Shown here piece after piece: positions 31,967 to 41,579 of a stretch of 64,000 nucleotides of DNA. The stretch comes from Acidovorax radicis N35 (GTDB lineage: Bacteria > Pseudomonadota > Gammaproteobacteria > Burkholderiales > Burkholderiaceae_C). The stretch spans positions 186,001 to 250,000 of the forward strand of contig NZ_AFBG01000022.1 of the NCBI RefSeq assembly GCF_000204195.1. Reading direction: 5' to 3'. Position 1 is the first letter of the stretch; each line of letters begins with the position of its first letter. Position numbers and translations under genes: made by a program. The notes under the pieces are model-generated. The model was given only the letters and a program-made list of their open reading frames with translations. It did no database searches and was not told where the DNA came from.

Positions 31967-34009
31967 ATGTTCAGCACCGCCTTCCTCGACCTTCCTGCGC
32001 TTGACGCTGCCGGAGGCGAAGTCCACCTGCCCGGCTCCAAGAGCATCTCCAACCGTGTGCTGCTGCTGGCCGCGCTGAGCAACGGCACCACCACCGTGCA
32101 CGACCTGCTGGCGTCCGACGACACCCGCGTGATGCTTGATGCGCTGCGCCAGATCGGCTGCACGGTGGATGAAGCGGGCAGCACCGTGCACATCACAGGC
32201 CTGGGCGGCCGCGCACCCCAATCGCCAGCCCAGCTCTTCATGGGCAACGCCGGCACCGCCATGCGCCCCCTCACGGCCGCGCTGGCCTTGCTGGGGGGCG
32301 AATTCGAGCTGTCTGGCGTCCCGCGCATGCACGAACGCCCTATCGGCGACCTGGTGGACGCGCTGCGCCAGCTCGGCTGCCAGATCGACTACCTGGGCAA
32401 CGACGGCTACCCGCCGCTGCGCATCGCCCACGCCGACGGTGTGCCCGCCTTGGCGCTCGCCACCCCCATCCGCGTGCGCGGCGATGTGTCAAGCCAGTTC
32501 CTCACCGCCCTGCTCATGGCACTGCCCCTGGCGGCTGGCTCCCAGAACATCGTGATCGATGTGGTGGGAGAGCTGATTTCCAAGCCCTACATCGCGATCA
32601 CGCTCCAGTTGCTCGCACGCTTTGGCATCGTGGTCGAGCACCAGAACTGGCAGCGGTTCACGATTGCAGCGGGCAGCCGCTACCAGTCGCCAGGCGCCAT
32701 CCATGTCGAGGCCGACGCCTCGTCCGCTAGCTATTTCATAGCGCTTGGCGCAATCACATCAAGCGCTAGCGGCCAAAAAGGCATCAAAATTCAGGGCGTG
32801 GGCCTGGAGTCGATCCAGGGTGACATCCGCTTTGTCGAAGCGGCCCGTGCCATGGGCGCCGTGATCACCGGCGGCCCCAACTGGCTGCACATCCAGCGGG
32901 GCGAGCCTGGCCAGGGCTGGCCGCTCAAGGCCATCGACCTGGACTGCAACCACATCCCCGATGCCGCCATGACCCTGGCCGTGATGGCGCTGTATGCCGA
33001 GGGAACCACCACCCTGCGCAACATCGCCAGCTGGCGTGTGAAGGAGACCGACCGCATCGCCGCCATGGCCAACGAGCTGCGCAAGCTCGGCGCCAAGGTC
33101 GAAGAGGGCGCGGATTTCATCCGCGTGACCCCGCCCGCGCAAAGGGCCGACTGGAAACCCGCCAGCATCCACACCTACGACGACCACCGCGTGGCCATGT
33201 GTTTCTCGCTGGCAGCCTTCAACCCGGCAGGCCTGCCCGTGCGCATCGAAGATCCCAAATGCGTGGCCAAGACCTTCCCTGACTACTTTGAAGCCCTGTT
33301 CTCGGTGGCAAAAGCTGCCACGGACCACATCCCAGTGATCTGCATTGACGGCCCCACGGCCTCAGGCAAGGGCACCGTGGCAGCCGCTGTCGCACAGCGC
33401 CTGGGCTACCGGTTTTTGGATTCGGGCGCGATGTACCGTATCACCGCGTTGGCCGCCCTGCGCGCCGGCCTGGCCATCGATGCGGCCCACGAAGCCCGCA
33501 TTGCGGCCATGGCCCAGACGCTGCCCGTGCGCTTCGAAAACGGCCGGGTGTGGCTGGGCAGCGACGATGTGACGGAAGCCATTCGTACCGAGGAGGCCGG
33601 CATGAACGCGTCCCGCGTCTCCGCCCTGCCCGCTGTGCGCGAGGCCCTGGTAGACCTGCAACACAGCTTCCGGCGCTTGCCCGGGCTGGTGGCCGACGGC
33701 CGCGACATGGGCACGGTGATCTTTCCAGAGGCCCCTCTCAAGGTGTATTTGACGGCCAGCGCGGCGTGTCGCGCCGAGCGGCGTTATAAACAGTTGATTT
33801 CAAAGGGTTTTTCGGCTAGTATCGAAGACCTTCGCGCAGATCTGGAAGCGCGCGACGCCCGGGACAGTACCCGCAGCGTCGCTCCTCTCAAGCCCGCGCA
33901 GGACGCTCTGGTCCTGGACAACTCCACCTTGACGATTGATGAAGCCGTCGAGCAGGTGCTGGCCTGGTGGCAGGAGCGCCAACCTTTCGCAGGGTCTGCG
34001 CAAGGTTGA
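31967..34009 (+). CDS. aroA: Fused EPSP synthase/cytidylate kinase (AroA-Cmk)
   Basis: The 680-residue protein carries two enzymes. Residues about 1-450 are 5-enolpyruvylshikimate-3-phosphate synthase, with [60 protein letters not shown] and [20 protein letters not shown]. Residues about 457-680 are CMP kinase: P-loop [20 protein letters not shown], then [13 protein letters not shown] and [20 protein letters not shown]. No stop or ribosome-binding site separates the halves. The first makes the aromatic precursor before chorismate and the second phosphorylates CMP/dCMP. A family A repeat is embedded in frame at residues about 254-275, lengthening a loop by roughly five residues. Confidence 0.95.
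   Translation: MFSTAFLDLPALDAAGGEVHLPGSKSISNRVLLLAALSNGTTTVHDLLASDDTRVMLDALRQIGCTVDEAGSTVHITGLGGRAPQSPAQLFMGNAGTAMRPLTAALALLGGEFELSGVPRMHERPIGDLVDALRQLGCQIDYLGNDGYPPLRIAHADGVPALALATPIRVRGDVSSQFLTALLMALPLAAGSQNIVIDVVGELISKPYIAITLQLLARFGIVVEHQNWQRFTIAAGSRYQSPGAIHVEADASSASYFIALGAITSSASGQKGIKIQGVGLESIQGDIRFVEAARAMGAVITGGPNWLHIQRGEPGQGWPLKAIDLDCNHIPDAAMTLAVMALYAEGTTTLRNIASWRVKETDRIAAMANELRKLGAKVEEGADFIRVTPPAQRADWKPASIHTYDDHRVAMCFSLAAFNPAGLPVRIEDPKCVAKTFPDYFEALFSVAKAATDHIPVICIDGPTASGKGTVAAAVAQRLGYRFLDSGAMYRITALAALRAGLAIDAAHEARIAAMAQTLPVRFENGRVWLGSDDVTEAIRTEEAGMNASRVSALPAVREALVDLQHSFRRLPGLVADGRDMGTVIFPEAPLKVYLTASAACRAERRYKQLISKGFSASIEDLRADLEARDARDSTRSVAPLKPAQDALVLDNSTLTIDEAVEQVLAWWQERQPFAGSAQG
32726..32790. 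repeat. Family A repeat, copy 3, inside the aroA reading frame
   Basis: The segment holds GCTAGCTATTTCATAGCGCT and AAGCGCTAGCGGCCAAAAAG followed by CATCAAAAT, matching the intergenic copies. It is translated as residues 254-275 of AroA-Cmk ([20 protein letters not shown] and two more), between DASSA and [12 protein letters not shown]. The frame is kept. Confidence 0.7.
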
Positions 34010-34218
34010 AACGTGTGGGGCCTTTCGTCAAAAACGGGGCTCCGCAAGCAAGGCTGAAAGGCCCTGCAACAGGCCCACGCAACCCCTCTCGCGCGCCAGC
34101 GCACAGGTTGTGTGGATCGATAACCTAACCCGCGGTTCTACCGCAAAAAACCACCGCAAGCAGCTATAAAAACGGTAGCAATAGTGCTCCCGGAATCCTG
34201 TTTGTGGCAAGGAAACAC

Positions 34219-35904
34219 ATGTCCGAATCTTTTGCCGCCCTTTTTGAAGAATCTTTGACGCGCACGGAAATGCGCCCAGGCGAAGTCATCACCGCTGAAG
34301 TCGTGCGCGTCGAGCACAACTTCGTGGTCGTGAACGCTGGACTCAAGTCCGAAGCCTACGTGCCGCTGGAAGAGTTCAAGAACGACAAGGGTGAAGTCGA
34401 AGTCCAAGTGGGTGACTTCGTGTCGGTGGCCATTGGTTCCATCGAAAACGGCTACGGCGACACCATCCTGTCGCGCGACACGGCCAAGCGTCTGGCTTCG
34501 TGGATGAGCCTGGAAAAGGCCCTCGAATCCGGCGAATTCGTCACTGGCACGACCAGCGGCAAGGTCAAGGGCGGCCTGACCGTCCTGGTCAACGGCATCC
34601 GCGCATTCCTGCCCGGCTCGCTGATCGATACGCGTCCGATCAAGGATCTGACGCCGTACGAAAACAAGACCATGGAATTCAAGGTCATCAAGCTGGACCG
34701 CAAGCGCAACAACGTGGTGCTGAGCCGCCGCGCTGTGGTGGAAGCCTCCATGGGCGAAGAGCGCGCCAAGCTGATGGAAACCCTGAAGGAAGGCTCCATC
34801 GTTCAAGGCGTGGTCAAGAACATCACCGAATACGGTGCGTTCGTGGACCTGGGCGGCATCGACGGCCTGCTGCACATCACCGACATGGCATGGCGCCGCG
34901 TGCGTCACCCTTCCGAAGTGGTGACGGCTGGTCAGGAAATCACGGCCAAGATCCTGAAGTTCGACACCGAAAAGAACCGTGTCTCGCTGGGTCTGAAGCA
35001 AATGGGCGACGACCCATGGATGGGCGTGAACCGCCGCTACCCACAATCGACCCGCCTGTTCGGCAAGATCACGAACATCGCCGACTACGGCGCATTCGTG
35101 GAACTCGAACCCGGCATCGAAGGCCTGGTGCACGTCTCCGAAATGGACTGGACCAACAAGAACATCGCTCCCGCCAAGCTGGTTTCGCTGGGCGACGAAG
35201 TCGAAGTCATGGTTCTGGAAATCGACGAAGACAAGCGCCGCATCAGCCTGGGCATGAAGCAGTGCAAGGCCAACCCATGGCAAGAATTCGCACAGGACAC
35301 GAAGCGCGGCGACCGCGTCAAGGGTCCTATCAAGTCGATCACCGACTTTGGCGTGTTCGTGGGCCTGGCTGCCGGCATCGACGGCCTGGTGCACTTGTCC
35401 GACCTGTCGTGGAACGAAGCCGGCGAAGCCGCGGTTCGTAACTACAAGAAGGGCCAGGAAGTGGAAGCCATCGTGCTGGCCGTGGACGTGGACCGTGAAC
35501 GCATCTCGCTGGGCATCAAGCAGCTCGACGGCGACCCATTCACGACCTTCGTGACCGTGAACGACAAGGGCCAGACGGTGACCGGCAAGGTCAAGACCGT
35601 GGACGCCCGTGGCGCTGAAATCGACCTCGGCGAAGACATCGTGGGCTACCTGCGCGCTTCGGAAATCTCCCGCGACCGCGTGGAAGATGCCCGCAACGTG
35701 CTCAAGGAAGGCGACGAAGTCACCGCTGTGGTGGTCAATGTGGATCGCAAGACCCGCAACATCCAGCTGTCGATCAAGCAAAAGGACATGGCTGACGAAC
35801 AAGGCGCCATGGCCAACCTGAGCCAACAGTCCAGCCGCGAAAGCGCCGGCACGACCAGCCTGGGCGCCCTGCTGCGCGCCAAGCTGGACAACTCGGAAAA
35901 GTAA
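34219..35904 (+). CDS. rpsA: 30S ribosomal protein S1
   Basis: This 561-residue protein of the small ribosomal subunit binds mRNA leaders. I chose the ATG at 34219 (AAGGA upstream) giving [20 protein letters not shown]; a GTG at 34204 is less likely. Six S1 repeats run in series, recognisable by the cores [60 protein letters not shown] and [20 protein letters not shown]. The C-terminal 25 residues are low-complexity. It lies in the conserved cmk-rpsA-ihfB order and ends before a strong terminator. Confidence 0.97.
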   Translation: MSESFAALFEESLTRTEMRPGEVITAEVVRVEHNFVVVNAGLKSEAYVPLEEFKNDKGEVEVQVGDFVSVAIGSIENGYGDTILSRDTAKRLASWMSLEKALESGEFVTGTTSGKVKGGLTVLVNGIRAFLPGSLIDTRPIKDLTPYENKTMEFKVIKLDRKRNNVVLSRRAVVEASMGEERAKLMETLKEGSIVQGVVKNITEYGAFVDLGGIDGLLHITDMAWRRVRHPSEVVTAGQEITAKILKFDTEKNRVSLGLKQMGDDPWMGVNRRYPQSTRLFGKITNIADYGAFVELEPGIEGLVHVSEMDWTNKNIAPAKLVSLGDEVEVMVLEIDEDKRRISLGMKQCKANPWQEFAQDTKRGDRVKGPIKSITDFGVFVGLAAGIDGLVHLSDLSWNEAGEAAVRNYKKGQEVEAIVLAVDVDRERISLGIKQLDGDPFTTFVTVNDKGQTVTGKVKTVDARGAEIDLGEDIVGYLRASEISRDRVEDARNVLKEGDEVTAVVVNVDRKTRNIQLSIKQKDMADEQGAMANLSQQSSRESAGTTSLGALLRAKLDNSEK

Positions 35905-35930
35905 AGCGCTGACCCGTTAAACGGTCAGAC

Positions 35931-35960
35931 AGCGGGCGCCTCGGCGCCCGCTCTTTTTTC
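35931..35960 (+). terminator. Terminator after rpsA
   Basis: AGCGGGCGCC and GGCGCCCGCT pair around TC (35931-35952), followed by CTTTTTTC. The stem is very stable. It should end most rpsA transcripts before ihfB, which must then have read-through or its own promoter. Confidence 0.9.
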
Positions 35961-36004
35961 AGCAAAGACCTGCCAACCGCAGTCCGCCTATGCCCCAAGA
36001 CTCC

Positions 36005-36340
36005 ATGACCCGCTCAGACCTCGTTGAAGAACTGGCCGCACGTTTTGGCCAGCTGACACACCGCGATGCCGAATACGCCGTCAAGACCATCCTGGACGCC
36101 GTGGGCGAAGCCCTCGTGCGCGGGCACCGCATCGAGATCCGGGGTTTTGGCAGCTTCTCGGTGAACCACCGCCCCCCCCGCATGGGCCGCAATCCGCGCA
36201 GCGGCGAGGCCGTGGCCATTCCCGAAAAACGTGTGCCCCATTTCAAGCCCGGCAAGGCCCTGCGCGAGGCCGTGGACAAGCGCACTGCCGAAATGGAAGA
36301 AAACTCCGGGGCAGCCGGCAGCACGTCCATTCAAAAATGA
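36005..36340 (+). CDS. ihfB: Integration host factor subunit beta
   Basis: This 111-residue DNA-bending protein pairs with IHF-alpha. I chose the ATG at 36005, giving [20 protein letters not shown], because it matches the family start; an ATG at 35990 adds five residues. The HU/IHF signature is [20 protein letters not shown], with the intercalating Pro in RNPRSGE. The last residues (AAGSTSIQK) are extra to the usual family end, and the stop codon belongs to a family A repeat that begins inside the gene. IHF is often needed by integrases such as the one at 21923-23104. Confidence 0.94.
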   Translation: MTRSDLVEELAARFGQLTHRDAEYAVKTILDAVGEALVRGHRIEIRGFGSFSVNHRPPRMGRNPRSGEAVAIPEKRVPHFKPGKALREAVDKRTAEMEENSGAAGSTSIQK

Positions 36341-36384
36341 TAGCTTCCAGCGCTTTATGGATAAGCGCCAGAGGCACATTTGAT
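36332..36384. repeat. Family A repeat, copy 4, overlapping the end of ihfB
   Basis: TCAAAAATGATAGCTTCCAG leads into CGCTTTATGGATAAGCGCCAGAGG and a closing TTTGAT. The first nine bases encode the last residues and the TGA stop of ihfB. The repeat lies 77 bp before lapA. Confidence 0.7.
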
Positions 36385-36461
36385 CTGAATTCTTATCCTG
36401 CAAGGGCCGTGCAGCCCCCCAGGCCCAAGCTCTTAGAATCGCCCCACCACTGGGGAGACCG

Positions 36462-36791
36462 ATGAAATACCTCCTGTGGCTGCTCAAGGCAGCCATTTTT
36501 TTTACACTTTTTGCCTTCGCGCTGAACAACCAGCAGGACGCCACCGTGCACTTCTTCTTTGGCACGCAATGGCGCGCGCCGTTGGTGCTGGTGGTGCTGA
36601 CGGCCTTCTCGGCCGGGCTCGCCGTGGGTGTGCTGGGCATGGTGCCGCGCTGGTGGAGGCACCGCGCCGCAGCGCGCCGCGCCCATGCAGCAGTGGCCGT
36701 GCCCACGCCCGTTGCCTCCCCCGCCGCAGCCACGACAACCCCCCCTGCACCGCCACCACCGCCAGACCTGCCTTCCGCCCATGGAATTTGA
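36462..36791 (+). CDS. lapA: LapA, lipopolysaccharide assembly protein A
   Basis: This 109-residue inner-membrane protein has two TM segments (LLWLLKAAIFFTLFAFALNN and PLVLVVLTAFSAGLAVGVLG) and a DUF1049-type short loop with DATVHFFFG. An Arg/Ala-rich stretch is followed by a Pro/Ala tail. In E. coli LapA works with LapB in controlling LpxC degradation and so LPS amounts. It overlaps lapB by 11 bp, which supports coupled expression. Confidence 0.9.
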   Translation: MKYLLWLLKAAIFFTLFAFALNNQQDATVHFFFGTQWRAPLVLVVLTAFSAGLAVGVLGMVPRWWRHRAAARRAHAAVAVPTPVASPAAATTTPPAPPPPPDLPSAHGI

Positions 36792-37938
36792 CCTGACCTG
36801 GATCCTGCTGGGTCTGCCCGTGGCCTTTGTGCTGGGCTGGCTGGCTTCGCGTTTTGACCTGCGCCAGCTGCGCGCCGAAAACCGCCGCGCACCCAAGGCG
36901 TACTTCAAAGGCCTGAACTTCCTGCTCAACGAGCAACAAGACCAGGCGATCGACGCCTTCATCGAGGCCGTGCAAAACGACCCTGACACCTCCGAACTGC
37001 ACTTTGCACTGGGCAACCTGTTCCGCCGCCGGGGCGAATACGACCGTGCCGTGCGCGTGCACGAGCACCTGCTCTCGCGCGGCGACCTGAGCCGCACCGA
37101 CCGCGAACGTGCCCAGCACGCACTGGCGCTCGACTTCCTCAAGGCCGGCCTGCTCGACCGGGCGGAAGAAGCCTTGCACCGCCTGGAAGGCACCCCCTTC
37201 GAGGCCCAGGCCCGCCTGGCGCTGCTGGCCATTTATGAGCGTTCACGCGATTGGCCCCATGCCGCCACCATCGCCCGCAAGATGCACGACGCCGATCAGG
37301 GCGACTTCAGCACCCGCCAGGCCCACTACCTGTGCGAGCAGGCCCTGGCTCTGAGTGCACAGGGCGACCTTCCCGGCGCCCAGGCCCTGCTGGAGCAGGC
37401 CGTGGCCGCCGCCCCCGAAGCCGCCCGTGCACGCATCGAGCTGGCGCGGCTGCAGCGCCTCATGGGCCAGCCCGCCGCCGTGTTGGCCACCCTGAAAACG
37501 CTGGGCGAGCGCAATCCGGCCGCCCTGCCTCTGGCCGCTCCGTTGATGGTCGAGGCGGCCACCGCCACGGGGCGCACGCCTGAAGTGCAGGCATTGCTGC
37601 AGGCCCACTATGCGCAAGCCCCTTCGCTGGATGTGCTGGAGAGCATCGTGGCCATGGAGACCGCCAACGAGGCCACCCGTGGGTCCGCCCGGCAGCGCTA
37701 CGTGCAGCACCTGGACAAGGAACGCTCGCTGGTCGCCGCCGCCAAATGGTTGGCCACCGAGAAGCTGGAGCACGAAGAATTTCATCCCCAGGTCCAGCGT
37801 GCGCTGGAACATGCCGTCAAGCCGCTCACACGCTACCGCTGTGCGGCCTGCGGCTTCGAGGCACGCCAGCATTTCTGGCAGTGCCCCGGCTGCCAGACCT
37901 GGGACAGCTACCCCGCCCGCCGTGTCGAAGAACTCTGA
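36781..37938 (+). CDS. lapB: LapB (YciM), LPS assembly regulator with TPR repeats
   Basis: This 385-residue protein starts at the ATG at 36781 inside lapA. An N-terminal anchor (LTWILLGLPVAFVLGWLASR) is followed by a series of tetratricopeptide repeats from about residue 40 to 340, beginning YFKGLNFLLNEQQDQAIDAF. A C-terminal rubredoxin-type zinc/iron site has paired CxxC motifs: CAACGFEARQHFWQCPGC at about 358-375. LapB links LPS synthesis with FtsH-dependent proteolysis of LpxC in gammaproteobacteria; the role here is by homology. All four Cys are present. Confidence 0.95.
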   Translation: MEFDLTWILLGLPVAFVLGWLASRFDLRQLRAENRRAPKAYFKGLNFLLNEQQDQAIDAFIEAVQNDPDTSELHFALGNLFRRRGEYDRAVRVHEHLLSRGDLSRTDRERAQHALALDFLKAGLLDRAEEALHRLEGTPFEAQARLALLAIYERSRDWPHAATIARKMHDADQGDFSTRQAHYLCEQALALSAQGDLPGAQALLEQAVAAAPEAARARIELARLQRLMGQPAAVLATLKTLGERNPAALPLAAPLMVEAATATGRTPEVQALLQAHYAQAPSLDVLESIVAMETANEATRGSARQRYVQHLDKERSLVAAAKWLATEKLEHEEFHPQVQRALEHAVKPLTRYRCAACGFEARQHFWQCPGCQTWDSYPARRVEEL

Positions 37939-37941
37939 TAA

Positions 37942-38020
37942 GACTTGCGCAAACCGGGATGCAACAGAGCCGCCTTGCCCTGGGGCAATCCGCGTGCCTG
38001 AGGCCTGGTTTGCGTAAGTC
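37942..38020. repeat. Structured 79-bp inverted repeat between lapB and the ComEA-like gene
   Basis: The outer arms GACTTGCGCAAACC (37942-37955) and GGTTTGCGTAAGTC (38007-38020) pair with a single mismatch. A second perfect hairpin TTGCCCTGGGGCAA lies in the middle (37975-37988). It has no T-tract, so it is not a classical terminator. It sits about 54 bp before the ComEA-like start. Confidence 0.65.
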
Positions 38021-38074
38021 ATGTCTGAAATCCTTCGGTCGCACCTCGCCACGAACACCGGTAAATCAATCACC

Positions 38075-38506
38075 ATGCTGAAAAAACTGCTCACCCTCGT
38101 CGCCATGCTGTTTGCCGTGGCATCTTTCGCCGCCGTGGACGTGAACACGGCCACCGAGGCGGAGCTCGACGGCATCAAGGGCATCGGGCCAGGCCTGTCG
38201 GGCCGCATCCTGGAAGAACGCAGAAGTGCACCTTTCAAGGACTGGAACGACTTCGTCGGCCGCGTGGGTGGTGTGGGCCACAAAAGCGCGGTGAACTTCT
38301 CCAAGGAAGGCCTCACCGTGGGTGGTAAAAAGTACAGCGCAGCGGCGGCCGCCAAGGCCGAAGCGAAGAACCAGCGCGGCCACAAGAAACAGGCCCCGGC
38401 ACAGGGCGCTGACCGCAAGGCCCAAGAGGGCCCAGGAAAAGATGTGGCGGCCCCGGTGACCCCGCCGCCAGAGTCCACTTCCGCCGCCAGCGCTAGCAAA
38501 AACTAA
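38075..38506 (+). CDS. ComEA-like exported helix-hairpin-helix DNA-binding protein
   Basis: This 143-residue protein has a signal peptide in about residues 1-21 (MLKKLLTLVAMLFAVASFAA). A helix-hairpin-helix pair follows: VDVNTATEAELDGIKGIGPG and WNDFVGRVGGVGHKSAVNFS. The C-terminal 60 residues are Lys/Ala/Pro-rich and probably disordered (KNQRGHKKQAPAQGADRKAQ). ComEA proteins bind incoming DNA in the periplasm during transformation; this one is longer than minimal ComEA because of the basic tail. The ATG at 38075 is preferred because upstream starts would bury the signal peptide. Competence in this organism is not shown by the sequence. Confidence 0.85.
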   Translation: MLKKLLTLVAMLFAVASFAAVDVNTATEAELDGIKGIGPGLSGRILEERRSAPFKDWNDFVGRVGGVGHKSAVNFSKEGLTVGGKKYSAAAAAKAEAKNQRGHKKQAPAQGADRKAQEGPGKDVAAPVTPPPESTSAASASKN

Positions 38507-38523
38507 GCACGCACCGCAAGCTA

Positions 38524-38552
38524 CAAGCCCGCCTCGGCGGGCTTGTTTTTTT
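38524..38552 (+). terminator. Terminator after the ComEA-like gene
   Basis: CAAGCCCGCC and GGCGGGCTTG pair around TC, followed by seven T. It separates the lapAB-comEA unit from the Mrp antiporter operon. Confidence 0.9.
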
Positions 38553-38621
38553 GGGCCATGGGTTGCGCAACGGCAAGGCCTGGGCAGGGACTTTGGGGGG
38601 TGCCCCTAAAATTGTTCGCGC

Positions 38622-41579
38622 ATGCCCCTGATCACCCTCATCCTCCTCCCCTTCATCGGCAGCCTGCTGGCAGCGGTACTGCCCGCCAATGCCCGCAACA
38701 CCGAGTCCACGCTGGCAGGCCTGATCGCCTTGTTCTGCACCGTGCAGGTGGCGCTCTACTTTCCCGAGATTGCCGATGGCGGCGTGCTGCGACAGGAGTT
38801 GGCGTGGCTCCCCGCCCTGGGCCTGAACCTCGTCATCCGCATGGATGGCTTTGCATGGATGTTCAGCATGCTGGTGCTGGGCGTGGGCAGCCTGGTGGTG
38901 CTGTATGCGCGCTATTACATGTCGGCGGCCGACCCGGTGCCGCGCTTTTTTGCGTTCTTTCTGGCGTTCATGGGGGCCATGGTGGGCGTGGTGCTGTCGG
39001 GCAACATCCTCCAGATTGCGTTCTTCTGGGAACTGACCAGCCTGTTTTCCTTCTTGCTGATCGGCTACTGGCACCACCGCAAGGATGCCCGGCGCGGCGC
39101 GCGCATGGCGCTGACGGTGACAGGCACGGGCGGCCTGTGCATGCTGGCTGGCATGCTGGTGCTGGGCCACATCGTCGGCAGCTACGACCTCGATCACGTG
39201 CTGGCCGCAGGCACGCTGATCAAGGCGCACCCGCTGTACCTGACCGCGCTGGTGCTGATCCTGCTGGGCGCGCTGACCAAAAGCGCGCAGTTCCCTTTTC
39301 ACTTCTGGCTGCCCCATGCCATGGCCGCACCCACGCCCGTTTCGGCGTACCTGCACTCGGCCACCATGGTCAAGGCGGGCGTGTTTCTGATGGCGCGCCT
39401 GTGGCCTGCGCTGGCGGGCACCGAGGAGTGGTTCTGGCTGGTGGGTGGCGCGGGCCTGTGCACCTTGCTGGTGGGTGGCTATGCGGCGATGTTCCAGAAC
39501 GACCTCAAAGGTCTGCTGGCGTATTCCACCATTTCGCACCTGGGCCTCATCACCTTGCTGCTGGGCCTGAACAGCCCGCTGGCCGCCGTGGCCGCCGTGT
39601 TCCACATCATGAACCACGCCACCTTCAAAGCCTCGCTGTTCATGGCCGTGGGCATCGTGGACCATGAAAGTGGCACGCGGGACATACGGAGGCTCTCCGG
39701 GCTGCGCAAGATGATGCCCATCACAGCCACCCTGGCCATGGTGGCCAGTGCTGCGATGGCAGGCGTGCCGCTGCTCAACGGCTTCCTGTCCAAGGAAATG
39801 TTCTTTGCCGAAACGGTGTACGTGAACACCACGCCGATGCTGGAATGGCTGCTGCCCGTGGCCGCCACCGTGGCGGGCATGTTCAGCGTGGCGTATTCGC
39901 TGCGCTTCACGGTCGATGTGTTCTGGGGCCCGCCCGCCACCGACCTGCCGCGCCCGCCCCACGAGCCGCCGCACTGGATGCGGGTGCCGGTCGAGCTGCT
40001 GGTGCTGGCCTGCCTCGTGGTGGGCACGCTGCCTGCCTGGTCCGTAGGCGCCTACCTGGCCGCAGCCGCGCGGCCGGTGGTGGGGGGCGAGCTGCCCACC
40101 TACAGCCTGGCGGTCTGGCACGGGTTCAACACACCGTTCGTGATGAGCCTGGTGGCCCTGGGCGGGGGCATCGCGCTGTATGCCCTGCTGCGCTGGCAGC
40201 GCGAAAAAGGCGTGCTGGATGCGCCACCGGTCATGCACCACATCAGCGGCCAGCGGCTGTTCGAAGGCACCCTGGCAGCCGTCACCCAGTGGGGCCGCCA
40301 TGGCCGCCGGATGCTGGGCACCGGGCGCCTGCAATGGCAGATGCTGTGGCTGGTCAGTGCTGCGCTTGTGGCCTGCGTGCTGCCCCTGTGGGCACGGGGC
40401 CTGCCTATTGGCGACCGGGCGCAGCTGCCGCTGTCTCCGGCCTTCGCGCTGCTGTGGCTGCTGGGCGGGCTGTGCGCCATGGCGGCGGCCTGGCAGGCCA
40501 AGTACCACCGGCTGGCGGCGCTCACCCTGTTGGGCGGTGCGGGGCTGTGCGTGTGCCTGACCTTCCTCTGGTTCTCGGCCCCCGACCTGGCGCTCACGCA
40601 GATCGTGGTGGAGGTGGTCACCACCATCCTCATCCTGCTGGGCCTGCGCTGGCTGCCGCGCCGCGACGAAGCCCTGCGCAAGCCCACGCTGGCCGAAGAG
40701 CGCCGCACCCAATTGCGCCGCTACCGCGACATGGCGCTGGCACTGACCACGGGCGCGGGCATGGCCCTGCTGTCGTTTGCCATGATGAGCCGGCCTTTCC
40801 CCGACAGCACCTCGACCTTCTTCCTCGAGCGCGCGCTCAGCGAAGGCGGCGGCACCAACGTGGTCAACGTGATGCTGGTGGACTTCCGGGGCTTCGACAC
40901 CTTTGGCGAGATCGTGGTGCTGGGCATCGTGGCGCTCACGGTGTATGCGCTGCTGCGGCGCTTTCGGCCCGCGCGCGAGGTGATGGACCTGCCGCCCCAG
41001 CAACGCGCCCTGCCCGCCGACGTGGACACCGATCTGTCCAATCCGCGCCAGACCGCCGACACCGCCGTGGGCTACCTCATGGTGCCTGCCGTGCTGGTGC
41101 GGCTGATGCTGCCGTTTGCCACGCTGGTGTCCATGTACCTGTTCATGCGCGGCCACAACGAGCCCGGCGGCGGCTTTGTGGCCGGGCTGGTGTTCTCGGT
41201 GGCGCTGCTGCTGCAGTACATCGTCTCGGGCACGTCATGGGTCGAGGCGCATCTGCCCCTGTACCCGCGCCGCTGGATCGGCGTGGGCCTGCTGGCCGCG
41301 CTGGCCACCGGGCTGGGCGCACTGGCCTGGGGCTACCCGTTCCTGACCAGCCACACGGCCCATTGGCACCTGCCGGTGGTGGGCGAGGTCCATGTGGCCA
41401 GCGCACTGTTCTTCGACATCGGCGTGTTCACGCTGGTGGTGGGCTCGACCATGCTCATCCTCACCGGCATCGCCCACCAGTCGGTGCGCAGCCATCGCTA
41501 CAACCATGCGCGCGCCTCGGATGAAGCGCAGGCCACCGCAGACGCTGCCACCACACAGGGAGAAAGCCCATGGAACTGA
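38622..41579 (+). CDS. mrpA: Mrp-type cation/proton antiporter, fused subunits A and B
   Basis: This is a 985-residue membrane protein. Residues about 1-770 form MrpA, related to the proton-pumping subunits of complex I, with many TM segments and the conserved ion-path segments LTKSAQFPFHFWLPHAMAAP, TPVSAYLHSATMVKAGVFLM and HIMNHATFKASLFMAVGIVD. The C-terminal part from about 830 is a complete MrpB domain (LMLPFATLVSMYLFMRGHNE, then PGGGFVAGLVFSVALLLQYI). Mrp complexes exchange Na+ or K+ for H+ and support alkali and salt tolerance. It opens a six-gene operon (AB, C, D, E, F, G) with tight overlaps. Confidence 0.94.
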   Translation: MPLITLILLPFIGSLLAAVLPANARNTESTLAGLIALFCTVQVALYFPEIADGGVLRQELAWLPALGLNLVIRMDGFAWMFSMLVLGVGSLVVLYARYYMSAADPVPRFFAFFLAFMGAMVGVVLSGNILQIAFFWELTSLFSFLLIGYWHHRKDARRGARMALTVTGTGGLCMLAGMLVLGHIVGSYDLDHVLAAGTLIKAHPLYLTALVLILLGALTKSAQFPFHFWLPHAMAAPTPVSAYLHSATMVKAGVFLMARLWPALAGTEEWFWLVGGAGLCTLLVGGYAAMFQNDLKGLLAYSTISHLGLITLLLGLNSPLAAVAAVFHIMNHATFKASLFMAVGIVDHESGTRDIRRLSGLRKMMPITATLAMVASAAMAGVPLLNGFLSKEMFFAETVYVNTTPMLEWLLPVAATVAGMFSVAYSLRFTVDVFWGPPATDLPRPPHEPPHWMRVPVELLVLACLVVGTLPAWSVGAYLAAAARPVVGGELPTYSLAVWHGFNTPFVMSLVALGGGIALYALLRWQREKGVLDAPPVMHHISGQRLFEGTLAAVTQWGRHGRRMLGTGRLQWQMLWLVSAALVACVLPLWARGLPIGDRAQLPLSPAFALLWLLGGLCAMAAAWQAKYHRLAALTLLGGAGLCVCLTFLWFSAPDLALTQIVVEVVTTILILLGLRWLPRRDEALRKPTLAEERRTQLRRYRDMALALTTGAGMALLSFAMMSRPFPDSTSTFFLERALSEGGGTNVVNVMLVDFRGFDTFGEIVVLGIVALTVYALLRRFRPAREVMDLPPQQRALPADVDTDLSNPRQTADTAVGYLMVPAVLVRLMLPFATLVSMYLFMRGHNEPGGGFVAGLVFSVALLLQYIVSGTSWVEAHLPLYPRRWIGVGLLAALATGLGALAWGYPFLTSHTAHWHLPVVGEVHVASALFFDIGVFTLVVGSTMLILTGIAHQSVRSHRYNHARASDEAQATADAATTQGESPWN

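Noticed and set aside
38493..41156. Minus-strand open frame of 887 codons opposite mrpA
   Set aside because: His/Gln/Arg-rich shadow of a well-conserved antiporter gene with no ribosome-binding site or domain.
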